Assembly: GCF_030283145.1 (NCBI RefSeq)
Contig: NZ_JASNWE010000004.1
Span: forward strand, 62,001 to 126,000
Direction: 5' to 3'
Length of the DNA: 64,000 nucleotides
Source: Actinomadura xylanilytica
GTDB lineage: Bacteria; Actinomycetota; Actinomycetes; Streptosporangiales; Streptosporangiaceae
Shown: one piece after another, positions 25,153-34,850 of the stretch
Position numbering within the stretch: the stretch's first letter is position 1
How the letters are laid out: each line of letters starts with the position of its first letter
Position numbers and translations under genes: made by a program
The notes under the pieces: generated by a model
What the model was told of the DNA's origin: nothing
The model's input: only the letters and a program-made list of their open reading frames with translations
Databases searched by the model: none

Positions 25153-26286
25153 CTACCCGGGACCTCGCGGCAGGCCCAGCAGCCGCTCGGCGAGAATGTT
25201 CCGCTGGATCTCGGCCGACCCTCCATAGATGCTGCCGGCGCGGCCGTAGAGGTACCGGTCGAACCACTCGGGGCGGCCAGGCGCGGTGGTGTCGGTCAGC
25301 AGGCTGAGGCTGAGCGCCATCAGCTTCTGCTCCACCGCGGTCATGAGCAGCTTGTCGATGGAGCTCTCCGGACCGGGAGGCGCACCCGAGACGCGATCGC
25401 TCAGGGTGCGCAGGCAGTGCATCCGCAGCACCTCCAGCGCGGCGGCGGTCTCGCCGAGCGCACGCAGGGTGGCCCTGTCCGGTGTCGACGTCTGCGTCTT
25501 GATGACCGCGGCCAGTTCGGACAGGTAGCGCTCGAACTTCGGCAGATACCCGGTTTCGACGGCGCCCCTTTCGTAGTTGACCACGTCCATGGCGATGCGC
25601 CAGCCGTCGTTCGGCCGGCCGAGAATGTTCGCCTCCGGAATCCGCACGTCGTCCAGGAAGACCTCGGCGAACTCTTCGTCCCCATTGGCCAGCACGATCG
25701 GCTGGACGGTCACCCCCGGCGTGCTCAGCGGGACGATGAACGCTGAGATTCCACGGTGCCGGACGGCGTCCGGATCCGTCCGGGCGAGCAGCAGGCAGAA
25801 ATCGGCGAACGCGCCGTAGCTCGTCCAGATCTTGTGGCCGTTGAGCACCCATTCGCCACCCTCACGGACCGCACGGGTCCGTAGCGAGGCAAGGTCGGAG
25901 CCGGCCTGCGGCTCCGAGAATCCCTGGCACCAGATCTCGTCGGAGGCGAGCAGCGGCGGCAGGTAGCGACGCCGTTGCTCGTCGGTGCCGTGGCTGAGCA
26001 ACGGGCGGCCGAGGTGACCGAGCGGGAGCAGGGTGGGGGCGTTGGCCCTGCCGAGCTCCTCGCTGAGGATCGCCTCCTCCATCGGCCCGAGGCCCTGACC
26101 GCCGACCTGCCGCGGATACGACAGGGCGACCCAGCCGCTCCGATACAGGAGCTGCTGGAACTCGCGCATGTAGGGCCAGCGCTCGGCGAGCACCGCCGGT
26201 TCTGGATCAGCCGGCACGTTCTCCTTGAGCCAAACGCACAGCCGTGCTCGAAATCGAGCTTCCGCTGGGGAGTCACGAAGATCCAT
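25153..26286 (-). CDS. Acyl-CoA dehydrogenase, larger subunit of a second likely pair
   Basis: A 377-aa acyl-CoA dehydrogenase. F-S-E-P-Q-A-G-S-D-L-A-S-L and W-T-S-Y-G-A mark the flavin/substrate loops; the C-terminus has I-Y-G-G-S-A-E-I-Q-R-N-I-L-A-E-R-L-L-G-L-P-R, the ending of the FadE26/FadE29-like heteromeric class. It starts 12 bp after the stop of the partner gene at 26299 and ends the six-gene minus-strand operon from 31260. Confidence 0.9.
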   Translation of the reverse strand: MDLRDSPAEARFRARLCVWLKENVPADPEPAVLAERWPYMREFQQLLYRSGWVALSYPRQVGGQGLGPMEEAILSEELGRANAPTLLPLGHLGRPLLSHGTDEQRRRYLPPLLASDEIWCQGFSEPQAGSDLASLRTRAVREGGEWVLNGHKIWTSYGAFADFCLLLARTDPDAVRHRGISAFIVPLSTPGVTVQPIVLANGDEEFAEVFLDDVRIPEANILGRPNDGWRIAMDVVNYERGAVETGYLPKFERYLSELAAVIKTQTSTPDRATLRALGETAAALEVLRMHCLRTLSDRVSGAPPGPESSIDKLLMTAVEQKLMALSLSLLTDTTAPGRPEWFDRYLYGRAGSIYGGSAEIQRNILAERLLGLPRGPG

Positions 26287-26298
26287 GTGAGATCGTCC

Positions 26299-27312
26299 TC
26301 ATGCCTTGTCGAGGACGCTGCCGGCGAGCAGCATCAGTGGCGCGTCCGTGTTGCCGAATGCCGCGTGGTGCAGGTGAGCACTGCGCAAGCGGAGATGGGC
26401 GTCGTGCTCCTGGGTCACACCGATCCCGCCGAGAACCTGGATTCCGGCCTCGCAGACCCTGATCGCCGCCGCACCGGCATGGCACTTCGCGGCCGATGCC
26501 ACCCGTTCCGCCTCCTCGATCGGGGCATGCTCGGCCGCCCAGGAGGCGCCGTAGGTGATGGAGCGCGAGGTCTCGACATCGACGAGCATGTCGGCGCAGA
26601 GATGCTTCACGGCCTGGAACGAGCCGATCGGACGGTCATACTGCTCGCGCTGCCGTGCGTAGTCGACCGCCTGGCGCAGCGCTCCGTCGGCGAGTCCGGT
26701 CAGCAGCGCCGCGGCGCCGGTCCACGCGACCGCGCGTGCTCTCCGCGCCCCCTCACCGGAGGCGGCACCCACGGGGACGGGCCGGACGCGGCACAGGCGG
26801 TGCAGGGGATCGACGTCCGTGATCGGGTCCGCGTCGACGAGATCATGCACCGTGGCGGGCCCGTCCGGGGAGAGCGCGACGCCCTGCGCGCCGTCGACCC
26901 AGTCGAACGCCACCGTCGCCGTGGCGACCGGATCTTCGAGCCGACCGCCGAGGAGGACCGAGTAGGCCCCGCCGCGGCACAGGCGTGCGAGCGACTCCTC
27001 CGGGCCGTCCGCGAAACGGAGCAGGGCCGCCGCCGCGATGGCGGTTCCGACGTACGGCACCGGCGCGATGTGGCGACCGAGCACCTCGGCCACGACGCAG
27101 GCGTCGGCCAGCGAGCCGCCCGCGCCGCCCAGGTGTTCGGGGACCAGCAGCCCGACCAGGTCGAGCTCGACCAGTTTCGACCACAGTCCGGCGCGCAGCG
27201 CTCCTCCGTCTCCCCGCGCGTCCCCCACCGGCGAATCCGCCAGCAGCCGCGCAGTGACCTCGCCCGCCGTCTGCTGGAGGACACGTTGATCATCCGAAAG
27301 AGCGAAGTGCAT
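26299..27312 (-). CDS. Acyl-CoA dehydrogenase, partner subunit
   Basis: A 337-aa short acyl-CoA dehydrogenase-like protein with a shrunken middle domain, R-E-Q-Y-D-R-P-I-G-S-F-Q-A-V-K-H and G-G-I-G-V-T-Q-E-H-D in the C-terminal helices. Size and features match the smaller subunit of heteromeric dehydrogenases, as with the 352-aa protein at 17293. The pair with the 25153 gene would act on a bulky or branched acyl-CoA. Confidence 0.88.
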   Translation of the reverse strand: MHFALSDDQRVLQQTAGEVTARLLADSPVGDARGDGGALRAGLWSKLVELDLVGLLVPEHLGGAGGSLADACVVAEVLGRHIAPVPYVGTAIAAAALLRFADGPEESLARLCRGGAYSVLLGGRLEDPVATATVAFDWVDGAQGVALSPDGPATVHDLVDADPITDVDPLHRLCRVRPVPVGAASGEGARRARAVAWTGAAALLTGLADGALRQAVDYARQREQYDRPIGSFQAVKHLCADMLVDVETSRSITYGASWAAEHAPIEEAERVASAAKCHAGAAAIRVCEAGIQVLGGIGVTQEHDAHLRLRSAHLHHAAFGNTDAPLMLLAGSVLDKA

Positions 27313-27378
27313 TCCGGCCTCCCGAGGAAAAGGACACGACTGCGCGGGCGGCGCCCGGAGCGCCGGCCGGGGTTCCGC

Positions 27379-28143
27379 TCACAGCCTGCCGCCGCCGTCG
27401 ACGTACAACGTCTGTCCGGTGATGTACGACGCCTCGTCGCTGCACAGGAACGCCGCCGCCGCCGCGACGTCCTCGGGGGTCCCGACCCGCCTGACCGGGT
27501 TCCCCTCCGCCCTGATCCGGCGGAACTCCTCGACGTCCAGCTTGAGCCGGCGCGCGGCGTCGTCGGTCATCTCCGTGGTGATGAAGCCCGGCGCGATCGC
27601 GTTGACGTTGATGCCGAACCGGCCGAGTTCGATGCCGAGCGTGCGGGTGAAGCCCTGCACGCCCATCTTCGCGGTCGAGTAGTTGACCTGACCGCGGCTG
27701 CCGAGCGCGGAGGTGCTCGAGAGAGTGAGGATCTTGCCGTACTTCTGCGCCACGAAATGCCTCTGCGCCGCCCTGGCCATCAGGAACGCCCCCTTGAGGT
27801 GAACGCCCATGACCAGGTCCCAGTCGTCCTCGGTCATCTTGTGCAGCAGGCTGTCGCGGGTGATGCCGGCGTTGTTCACCAGCACATGGAGGCCGCCGAG
27901 CTCGTCGACGACCTGGGCGATCGCCGCGTCGACCGCCTCGCCCACGCTGATGTCGGCGGCGACGTGGACGGCCTTGGCGCCCTCGACCACCGGCAGCCGG
28001 CCGGCGGCCTCGGCCGCCGCGGCCTCATCGAGGTCGACCACGGCGATCGACGCGCCCTCCTCGGCGAGGCGGGTGGCGATCCCGAACCCGATACCGCGTG
28101 CCGCACCGGTGATGACGGCGATCCGCCCGTCGTAACGACCCAT
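27379..28143 (-). CDS. Short-chain dehydrogenase/reductase (FabG-like)
   Basis: A 254-aa classical SDR. T-G-A-A-R-G-I-G-F-G-I binds the dinucleotide, N-N-A-G is at residue ~90, and the catalytic Ser, Tyr and Lys lie in S-S-T-S-A-L and Y-S-T-A-K; the C-terminus has Y-I-T-G-Q-T-L-Y-V-D-G-G-G. An acidic residue at the end of beta-2 (V-V-D-L-D) favours NAD over NADP, fitting oxidation of a 3-hydroxyacyl-CoA. GAGGAG precedes the ATG at 28141-28143. Confidence 0.92.
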   Translation of the reverse strand: MGRYDGRIAVITGAARGIGFGIATRLAEEGASIAVVDLDEAAAAEAAGRLPVVEGAKAVHVAADISVGEAVDAAIAQVVDELGGLHVLVNNAGITRDSLLHKMTEDDWDLVMGVHLKGAFLMARAAQRHFVAQKYGKILTLSSTSALGSRGQVNYSTAKMGVQGFTRTLGIELGRFGINVNAIAPGFITTEMTDDAARRLKLDVEEFRRIRAEGNPVRRVGTPEDVAAAAAFLCSDEASYITGQTLYVDGGGRL

Positions 28144-28305
28144 CGATTTCTCCTCGTCATTTGTCAGCGTTGCGTCCGGTGAAGGACGGGGCACACGTCG
28201 GACTCGGGCGTGTGCCGCGATCGGCGGGGTGAGGTCTGCGCGTCACCCATCGGCTCGACGGATCGCGCGCCGCCCCGGGCCTGCGACGGCCGGGGCCGGT
28301 GCCCC

Positions 28306-28782
28306 TCACGGCACCATGAGGCGAACGGTCTCGGCGACGCAGGCCGGCTTGTCCCGGCCATCGATCTCGATCGTGTAGCGGATGACGGCCTGGGTGCCCG
28401 TGGCGGTGTCGTCGACGCCGGCCAGCGTCGCGCGAGCGCGGACCCGGGAGCCGACCGTCACCGCCTGCGGGAAGCGCACCTTGTTCAGCCCGTAGTTGAT
28501 CGACATCCGGATCCCGTCGACGGTGAAGATCCGGCCGCCCAGAAAGGGGATCAGCGACAGCGTCAGGTAGCCGTGCGCGATCGGCGCACGGTAGGGACCC
28601 GAGGCCGCCCGTGCGGGGTCGACGTGGATCCACTGCCGGTCCTCCGTGGTCTCCGCGAAGGCGTCGATGCGGTCCTGGTCGACCTCGAACCACTCGCCGA
28701 CGCCGAGTTCCTCGCCGACGCAGGCGCGGAAGGCGTCGATACCGCCGAAACGGCGGGGGACGCCGGTCGCGGAGCCGGTCAT
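28306..28782 (-). CDS. MaoC-like (R)-specific enoyl-CoA hydratase
   Basis: A 158-aa hot-dog hydratase of the hydratase-2 type. T-E-D-R-Q-W-I-H-V-D-P-x-R-A near residue 50 supplies the Asp-His active pair and A-H-G-Y-L-T-L-S-L follows. It hydrates a trans-2-enoyl-CoA to the (R)-3-hydroxyacyl-CoA. AAGGG precedes the ATG at 28780-28782, and the acyl-CoA dehydrogenase gene upstream ends 32 bp before it. A 162-bp gap to the SDR gene downstream contains short G+C-rich hairpins but no gene. Confidence 0.88.
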   Translation of the reverse strand: MTGSATGVPRRFGGIDAFRACVGEELGVGEWFEVDQDRIDAFAETTEDRQWIHVDPARAASGPYRAPIAHGYLTLSLIPFLGGRIFTVDGIRMSINYGLNKVRFPQAVTVGSRVRARATLAGVDDTATGTQAVIRYTIEIDGRDKPACVAETVRLMVP

Positions 28783-28814
28783 GGTGGAGCCCTTCGGTCG
28801 ATGCCGTAGCCGGA

Positions 28815-29963
28815 TCAGAGAGACCGGGCGATCAGTTCCTTCTGGATCTCGTTGGTGCCGCCGTAGATGCGCTGCGCTCGGGCGTCGGCGTACAGCCGGG
28901 CGATCGTGTACTCGGTCATGTAGCCGTACCCGCCGTGCAGCTGCAGGCATTTGTCGATCACCTGGCACTGGATGTCGGTGAGCCACCACTTGCACATCGC
29001 CGACGTGGGGAGGTCCAGTCCGCTCGACAGGTGGGTGGTCATGCATGCGTTGAGGAAGACGCGGGCGACCCTCGCGAGGGTGGCGCACTCGGCAAGCTCG
29101 AACCGGATGTGCTGCTTGTCGAACAAGGTGCCGCCGAACGCCTCGCGCTGCTTCACGTAGTCCGTGGTGACCGAAAGCGCCAGCTCGGTCGCGGTGACCG
29201 CGGTGATGCCGACGATCAGGCGCTCCTGCGGCAGCTTGTTCATCATCATCGCGAAGCCGTCGCCCTCCTCGCCGAGGAGGTTCTCCTCCGGAACCAGGAC
29301 GTCGTCGAAGAAGAGCTCGTTCGTGTCCGCACCGTGCTGACCGATCTTCTCCAGGGGCCGACCTCGGGTGAAGCCGGCGGCATCCTGGGCTTCGACGACG
29401 AGCAGGGAGATGCCCTTCGCGCCTTTCGACGGGTCGGTGGAGCAGGCGACGACGATGAGATCGGCGCTGCCGCCGTTGGTGATGAAGATCTTGGACCCGT
29501 TGAGGAGCCACCCTTGGTCCGTGCGCACCGCCTTGGTGCGAATCGCCTTGAGGTCGGAACCGGCGGACGGCTCGGTCATGGCCAGTGCCCCGATGAGTTC
29601 GCCGCTGGCCATCTTCGGCAGCCAGCGCCGCCGCTGCTCGTCCGTCCCGTAGTTGCCGATGTAGTCGGCGACGACTCCGCTGTGCATCGAGTTGCCCCAA
29701 GAGCGGTCACCGTGACGCGCGTAGGCCTCCTGGATCGTCGCCTGGTGAAGGAAGCTGCCGCCGCCACCGCCGTACTCCTCGGGGATGCTCGCGCACAGCA
29801 GGCCGAGTTCGCCGCACCTGAGCCAGAAGTCGCGGTCGACGTGACGCTGCGCCTCCCACCTCTCCCTGTTCGCCGGGATCTCGCGGTCGAAGAAGTCCGT
29901 GGCCATCGCGAAAAGGTCGGCCGCGTCGCCGGTCATCCACGGCCGAACCGTCGTGTCGATCAT
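28815..29963 (-). CDS. Acyl-CoA dehydrogenase (long-chain/isovaleryl type)
   Basis: A 382-aa acyl-CoA dehydrogenase. M-T-E-P-S-A-G-S-D-L-K-A-I, K-I-F-I-T-N-G-G and the C-terminal Q-L-H-G-G-Y-G-Y and Y-G-G-T-N-E-I-Q blocks are intact. The catalytic Glu is probably that in L-P-Q-E-R-L-I-V, as in isovaleryl-CoA dehydrogenase, since the late Glu of the medium-chain type is replaced by Gly. It is thus likely homotetrameric and suited to branched substrates. AGAGG lies 6 nt before the ATG at 29961-29963. Confidence 0.92.
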   Translation of the reverse strand: MIDTTVRPWMTGDAADLFAMATDFFDREIPANRERWEAQRHVDRDFWLRCGELGLLCASIPEEYGGGGGSFLHQATIQEAYARHGDRSWGNSMHSGVVADYIGNYGTDEQRRRWLPKMASGELIGALAMTEPSAGSDLKAIRTKAVRTDQGWLLNGSKIFITNGGSADLIVVACSTDPSKGAKGISLLVVEAQDAAGFTRGRPLEKIGQHGADTNELFFDDVLVPEENLLGEEGDGFAMMMNKLPQERLIVGITAVTATELALSVTTDYVKQREAFGGTLFDKQHIRFELAECATLARVARVFLNACMTTHLSSGLDLPTSAMCKWWLTDIQCQVIDKCLQLHGGYGYMTEYTIARLYADARAQRIYGGTNEIQKELIARSL

Positions 29964-30057
29964 CGGGCCTCTTCTCTGTCGAGGACGTCCCGCACGCCGC
30001 GCGGGAGCGCCGGGTTCCCCTCGGGGCGGGCGTCGGGGGATTGAGCGTCGGTGAGAG

Positions 30058-31260
30058 TCACGGGCGGGCCCCGTCGGGCAGTCGTTCGACGATCGTTCCC
30101 GTTCCGAGCCCGCCGCCACAGCACATCGTGATCAGTCCGTAGCGACCGCCGGTGCGCTCGAGTTCGTAGAGCGCCTTGGTGATCAGGATGGTCCCGGTCG
30201 CGCCGAGCGGGTGGCCGAGGGCGATCGCGCCGCCGTTGACGTTCACCCGGTCCATATCCGCGCCGTACTCCTTCGCCCACGCGCAGGCGACCGAGGAGAA
30301 CGCCTCGTTGATCTCGATGACGTCGATGTCGGACAGCGAGAGCCCGGTCCGGGCCAGGATCTTCGCGGTCGCCGGAATCGGCCCGGTGAGCATGAGGACG
30401 GGATCGGAGCCGACCAGGACCGAGTCGAGGACGCGCGCCCGCGGGCGGAGCCCGAGAAGGTCGGCCTTCTCTCTGCTCATCAGCAGCACCGCACTGGCCC
30501 CGTCGGAGACCTGCGACGAGTTGCCGGCGGTGTGGAAGCTCGGCGGCACCCGGTCGGGCTGGTTGAGCCTCAGCCCGGCGAGGCCCTCGAGCGTCGTCGG
30601 CCGAAGGCCCTCGTCGCGCGTGATCGTCTTCGTTCCGACGATCACGCCGTTCTCGTCGACAACCGGAGCGTCGACAGGGACGATCTGGCTGCCGAAGCGG
30701 TCCTGGTCCCAGGCGAGCGCGGCCCGGTCCTGGGAGTTCTTCGCGAACTCGTCGAGCGCCCCGCGGCTCAACCGCCACTGCTCGGCGATACGGTCGGCCG
30801 CCTCGAACTGGATCGTCGGTTCGTAGACCTCGGCGTACCTACCGCCCCGAGGGTTGCCGTACGGCCCGCCCGGCGGCATGGTGCTGCCCAGCGGGATCTG
30901 GCTCATCGCCTCGACACCGCAGGCGATCGCGACATCTGCGAGGCCGCCCGCGATCATGGCCTGCGCCACCAGGTGGGCCTCCTGCGAGGAACCGCACTGG
31001 GCGTTCACCGTCACCGCCGGCACCTCCAGCGGAAGGCCGGCGGTGAGCCACGCGTTGCGCGTGACGTTGGCGGCCTGCATGCCGAGTTGCAGGACACATC
31101 CTCCGACGACGTGGTCGACCTCGGCGCCGGTGAGGCCGCATCGCTCAAGAAGCCCGGCGAGGACGTCGCCGAGCAGTTCGTTCGAGTGCTTGGGGGCCAG
31201 GCCGCCGTTGCGCTTGCCGACAGGAGATCGGACCGCATCGACGATGACGACTTCGCGCAT
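30058..31260 (-). CDS. Thiolase (acetyl-CoA acyltransferase)
   Basis: A 400-aa thiolase with Cys89 in N-A-Q-C-G-S-S-Q-E, the G-G-A-I-A-L-G-H-P-L-G-A-T-G block and a second catalytic cysteine in M-C-C-G-G-G-L-G-T-G. It shares the N-terminal pattern V-R-S-P-x-G-K-R with the thiolase at 2833, but the two differ widely elsewhere, so they may cut different intermediates. First gene of the operon running to 25153; operator O5 lies 28 bp upstream of the start. Confidence 0.93.
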   Translation of the reverse strand: MREVVIVDAVRSPVGKRNGGLAPKHSNELLGDVLAGLLERCGLTGAEVDHVVGGCVLQLGMQAANVTRNAWLTAGLPLEVPAVTVNAQCGSSQEAHLVAQAMIAGGLADVAIACGVEAMSQIPLGSTMPPGGPYGNPRGGRYAEVYEPTIQFEAADRIAEQWRLSRGALDEFAKNSQDRAALAWDQDRFGSQIVPVDAPVVDENGVIVGTKTITRDEGLRPTTLEGLAGLRLNQPDRVPPSFHTAGNSSQVSDGASAVLLMSREKADLLGLRPRARVLDSVLVGSDPVLMLTGPIPATAKILARTGLSLSDIDVIEINEAFSSVACAWAKEYGADMDRVNVNGGAIALGHPLGATGTILITKALYELERTGGRYGLITMCCGGGLGTGTIVERLPDGARP

Positions 31261-31288
31261 GTGAACTCATTTCTCCGTAATCCGCGAG

Positions 31289-31306
31289 CATACTACCACG
31301 TAGGTT
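31289..31306. promoter_or_regulatory. Regulon operator O5
   Basis: CATACTACCACGTAGGTT, identical to O4. On the minus strand TAGTAT is a -10 candidate for the thiolase operon; the site lies in the 156-bp gap shared with the divergent kinase gene. Confidence 0.8.
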
Positions 31307-31404
31307 GTTTTCGTCACCGTCGGTGGGCCGACCACCCGCCGGTCGCAGCACCAAGATCTCGGCGTCCTTGTCCCGATCGCCTTCTTCCGGCCGTTCCGCA
31401 CCGA

Positions 31405-31416
31405 TAGATTCCGATC
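31405..31416 (+). promoter_or_regulatory. Leaderless promoter of the membrane kinase gene
   Basis: TAGATT at 31405-31410, 6 nt before the ATG at 31417; no ribosome binding site is visible, so a leaderless transcript is likely. Confidence 0.45.
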
Positions 31417-32949
<1,533 letters not shown>

Positions 32950-33025
32950 ACAAGGAACCGCCCCTCGGGTTCGGCACATCTCCAGACCTCGTCACCCGGA
33001 TCGAACGGTCGGCCTGACCAACGCA

Positions 33026-33961
33026 TCACGGTCGGTGTGCCGGGTTGGTGGAGGTCCACTCGCGCGGGTCGCGACTGAGGAACTCGGCGAGGCGGGTCGG
33101 GGAGTCCGCTCCGTGGCCGGCCGACACTGCGGCATCGATGACCTCCTTGGCCGCCCGGGTGACGGCCGAGGAGACCTCGGCCTCCTCAAGTGCGTGGACG
33201 ATGTGATTCAGGCTCGCGGCGACCGAGGTCAGCGAGGACGACCCTTCCCCGGAGAAGCCGCCGGCGTCGATCTCGGTCGCGAGTGCGGGAAGCAGGTCGG
33301 CGACGAGCTGTGCCATCTGCTGGGCGTGGGGCGCCAGCGCGGTGGCCGGCACGTGCTGCCGCGCCGCGAGCGCGAAGGAGTGCATCAACCCGGTGATCGA
33401 GCTCCAGAACAGGTTGAGCAGGGCGACGTCGAAGCTCGCCGCCCTCCCAGGGTCGGTACCGAGATGGACAGCCGTGCCGCCCAGTGCCGCCAACGTCTGC
33501 TGGTGGCGGTCGAAGAGATCGGCCGGTCCGCTGTAGAGGATGCGGGTCGCCTCCGTGCCGATGGCCGCCGCCGGAGTCATGATCGAGCCGTCGAGGTAGG
33601 CCACGCCGAGACTCTCAGCGCGGGTGGCCAGCTCGCGGGTGCGCCCCGGGCCTTCGGAGGTGAGGTTGACCAGTGTGGTGGCCGGCAGTTCGTGATGATC
33701 TGATTCGGCGAGTGCCCGGTCGAGGATGGCGTCGATGGCGTCGGCGTCGATGACGCATACGATGGCCACTTCACTCGCATCGAGCGCGGCCAGCGGGCCG
33801 TCTGCCCAGGTGGCGCCGCTGGCGAGAAGTTCGTCGGCCTTGCCGGGGGTCCGGTTCCACACCGTGGTCGGGTGGCCGGCGGCAAGGAACGCCGCGGCCA
33901 TGGCGCGTCCCATCGGTCCCAGACCGATCACTGTCACCGGCGGTGCTGTGGTCTGGCCCAT
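33026..33961 (-). CDS. NAD(P)-dependent oxidoreductase, imine-reductase-like
   Basis: A 311-aa protein of the 6-phosphogluconate/3-hydroxyisobutyrate dehydrogenase superfamily. V-I-G-L-G-P-M-G-R-A-M (residues ~11-21) binds the dinucleotide and V-W-N-R-T-P-G-K-A (beta-2 end, Arg) favours NADPH. The C-terminal helical half with F-D-V-A-L-L-N-L-F-W-S-S resembles imine reductases more than sugar-acid dehydrogenases. GGGAG precedes the ATG by 9 nt. It is divergent from a MerR regulator across a MerR-type promoter, so it is likely induced by that regulator's signal. Confidence 0.85.
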   Translation of the reverse strand: MGQTTAPPVTVIGLGPMGRAMAAAFLAAGHPTTVWNRTPGKADELLASGATWADGPLAALDASEVAIVCVIDADAIDAILDRALAESDHHELPATTLVNLTSEGPGRTRELATRAESLGVAYLDGSIMTPAAAIGTEATRILYSGPADLFDRHQQTLAALGGTAVHLGTDPGRAASFDVALLNLFWSSITGLMHSFALAARQHVPATALAPHAQQMAQLVADLLPALATEIDAGGFSGEGSSSLTSVAASLNHIVHALEEAEVSSAVTRAAKEVIDAAVSAGHGADSPTRLAEFLSRDPREWTSTNPAHRP

Positions 33962-34012
33962 GATGGTGTTCTCCCGTCGTTCGGGGACGTCGGCGTCCCG
34001 GTCGTGCCCGTT

Positions 34013-34044
34013 ACGCTAGAGGTTGACGTTGACGTGAAGGTCAA
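34013..34044 (-). promoter_or_regulatory. MerR-type promoter with 20-bp spacer and dyad
   Basis: Reading leftwards, TTGACC (34044-34039) is followed after 20 bp by TAGCGT (34018-34013), a spacer too long for normal use and typical of promoters switched on by MerR proteins. A dyad TTGACGTT (34023-34030) / AAGGTCAA (34037-34044), one mismatch, sits in the spacer. It would drive the oxidoreductase gene at 33961. Confidence 0.7.
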
Positions 34045-34063
34045 GCTCGAAAGGCGATGAGGC

Positions 34064-34432
34064 ATGCAGATCGGTGCGCTCGCAGACCGTGCCGGGGTGA
34101 GCACTCGCGCGTTGCGCTACTACGAGGAGAAGGGCCTGCTGCGTCCTGAACGGACGGCCGCCGGATACCGCCTCTACACCGATGAGCACGCCGAGGTGGT
34201 CCGCCGCATCCGGATCCTTCTCGCGGCAGGTCTCAACACCGACATGGTCGGAGAGATCCTGCCCTGCATGGTCGATGACGGCGAGTTTCTCGCGCCCGGA
34301 TGCGACGACCTCATCGCCGAGTTCGTACGGGAGCGACAGCGCATCGACAACCAGATCGCCGAACTCCATGATGTGCGCTCCGCCCTCACGGGAATCATCA
34401 GCGCCGGCGAGGCCGCCTCAACGGGCTGTTGA
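34064..34432 (+). CDS. MerR-family transcriptional regulator
   Basis: A 122-aa MerR protein: winged helix-turn-helix M-Q-I-G-A-L-A-D-R-A-G-V-S-T-R-A-L-R-Y-Y-E-E-K-G-L-L (residues 1-26), then a dimer coiled coil. Cys residues at about 68 and 80 and a terminal Cys could form a metal or redox sensor, but no full known metal-binding signature is present. It is divergent from the imine-reductase-like gene and starts 20 bp after the dyad, so autoregulation and activation of the neighbour are both expected. Confidence 0.9.
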   Translation: MQIGALADRAGVSTRALRYYEEKGLLRPERTAAGYRLYTDEHAEVVRRIRILLAAGLNTDMVGEILPCMVDDGEFLAPGCDDLIAEFVRERQRIDNQIAELHDVRSALTGIISAGEAASTGC

Positions 34433-34541
34433 CCCTGCTGCGCCGGAGCATCGAGTACGTCGACGGCGAGACGAAGCGTCCGCGACCTTGTCACACTCAC
34501 GACGCGTCGCATTCTTACGTTCAGGGTCGGCGAACCAGGCG

Positions 34542-34850
34542 TCAACGCGCTTCACCGTGGCTGCTGGATGTGTCCTGATGCGAGCGAGTGGATCGGGCGA
34601 CGGTCAGTTCGCATCGCCCGTCCATGCAAGCGCGCCGCAACCGGCCCATGGAGATGGTCTGCATCAGCCCGATCGCCCAGCAGGCCGGACACCCGCGTAG
34701 CGCGAGCAGGCCGATCGGTGCGAGCAGGAGGCTGCCGAGTCCGAGCACCGGCAGCAGCGCGAACGAACCGATCAAGGCCCCGAGTCCCACCGCCCCGCGT
34801 AGCAGGTGCCGGGGAAGTGACGCGCTCGCATAGCCCTGCTTGTCAGTCAT
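34542..34850 (-). CDS. Small membrane protein with C-P-x-C motif
   Basis: A 102-aa protein with two hydrophobic segments (residues ~17-50) followed by R-G-C-P-A-C-W-A-I-G-L-M-Q and, further on, C-M-D-G-R-C. The cysteine pattern after the membrane segments is similar to that of small DUF2892-like membrane proteins that follow some ECF sigma genes. Its ATG overlaps the end of the sigma gene by 8 nt. A role as a thiol-based membrane sensor or partner of the sigma factor is only a suggestion. Confidence 0.75.
   Translation of the reverse strand: MTDKQGYASASLPRHLLRGAVGLGALIGSFALLPVLGLGSLLLAPIGLLALRGCPACWAIGLMQTISMGRLRRACMDGRCELTVARSTRSHQDTSSSHGEAR

Noticed and set aside
14419..31306. KstR or KstR2 (steroid regulator) binding sites
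   Set aside because: The dyads do not match the known AAC-N4-GTT type core of KstR or the AAGCAAG/CTTGCTT type of KstR2, and no sterol-ring enzymes are present.
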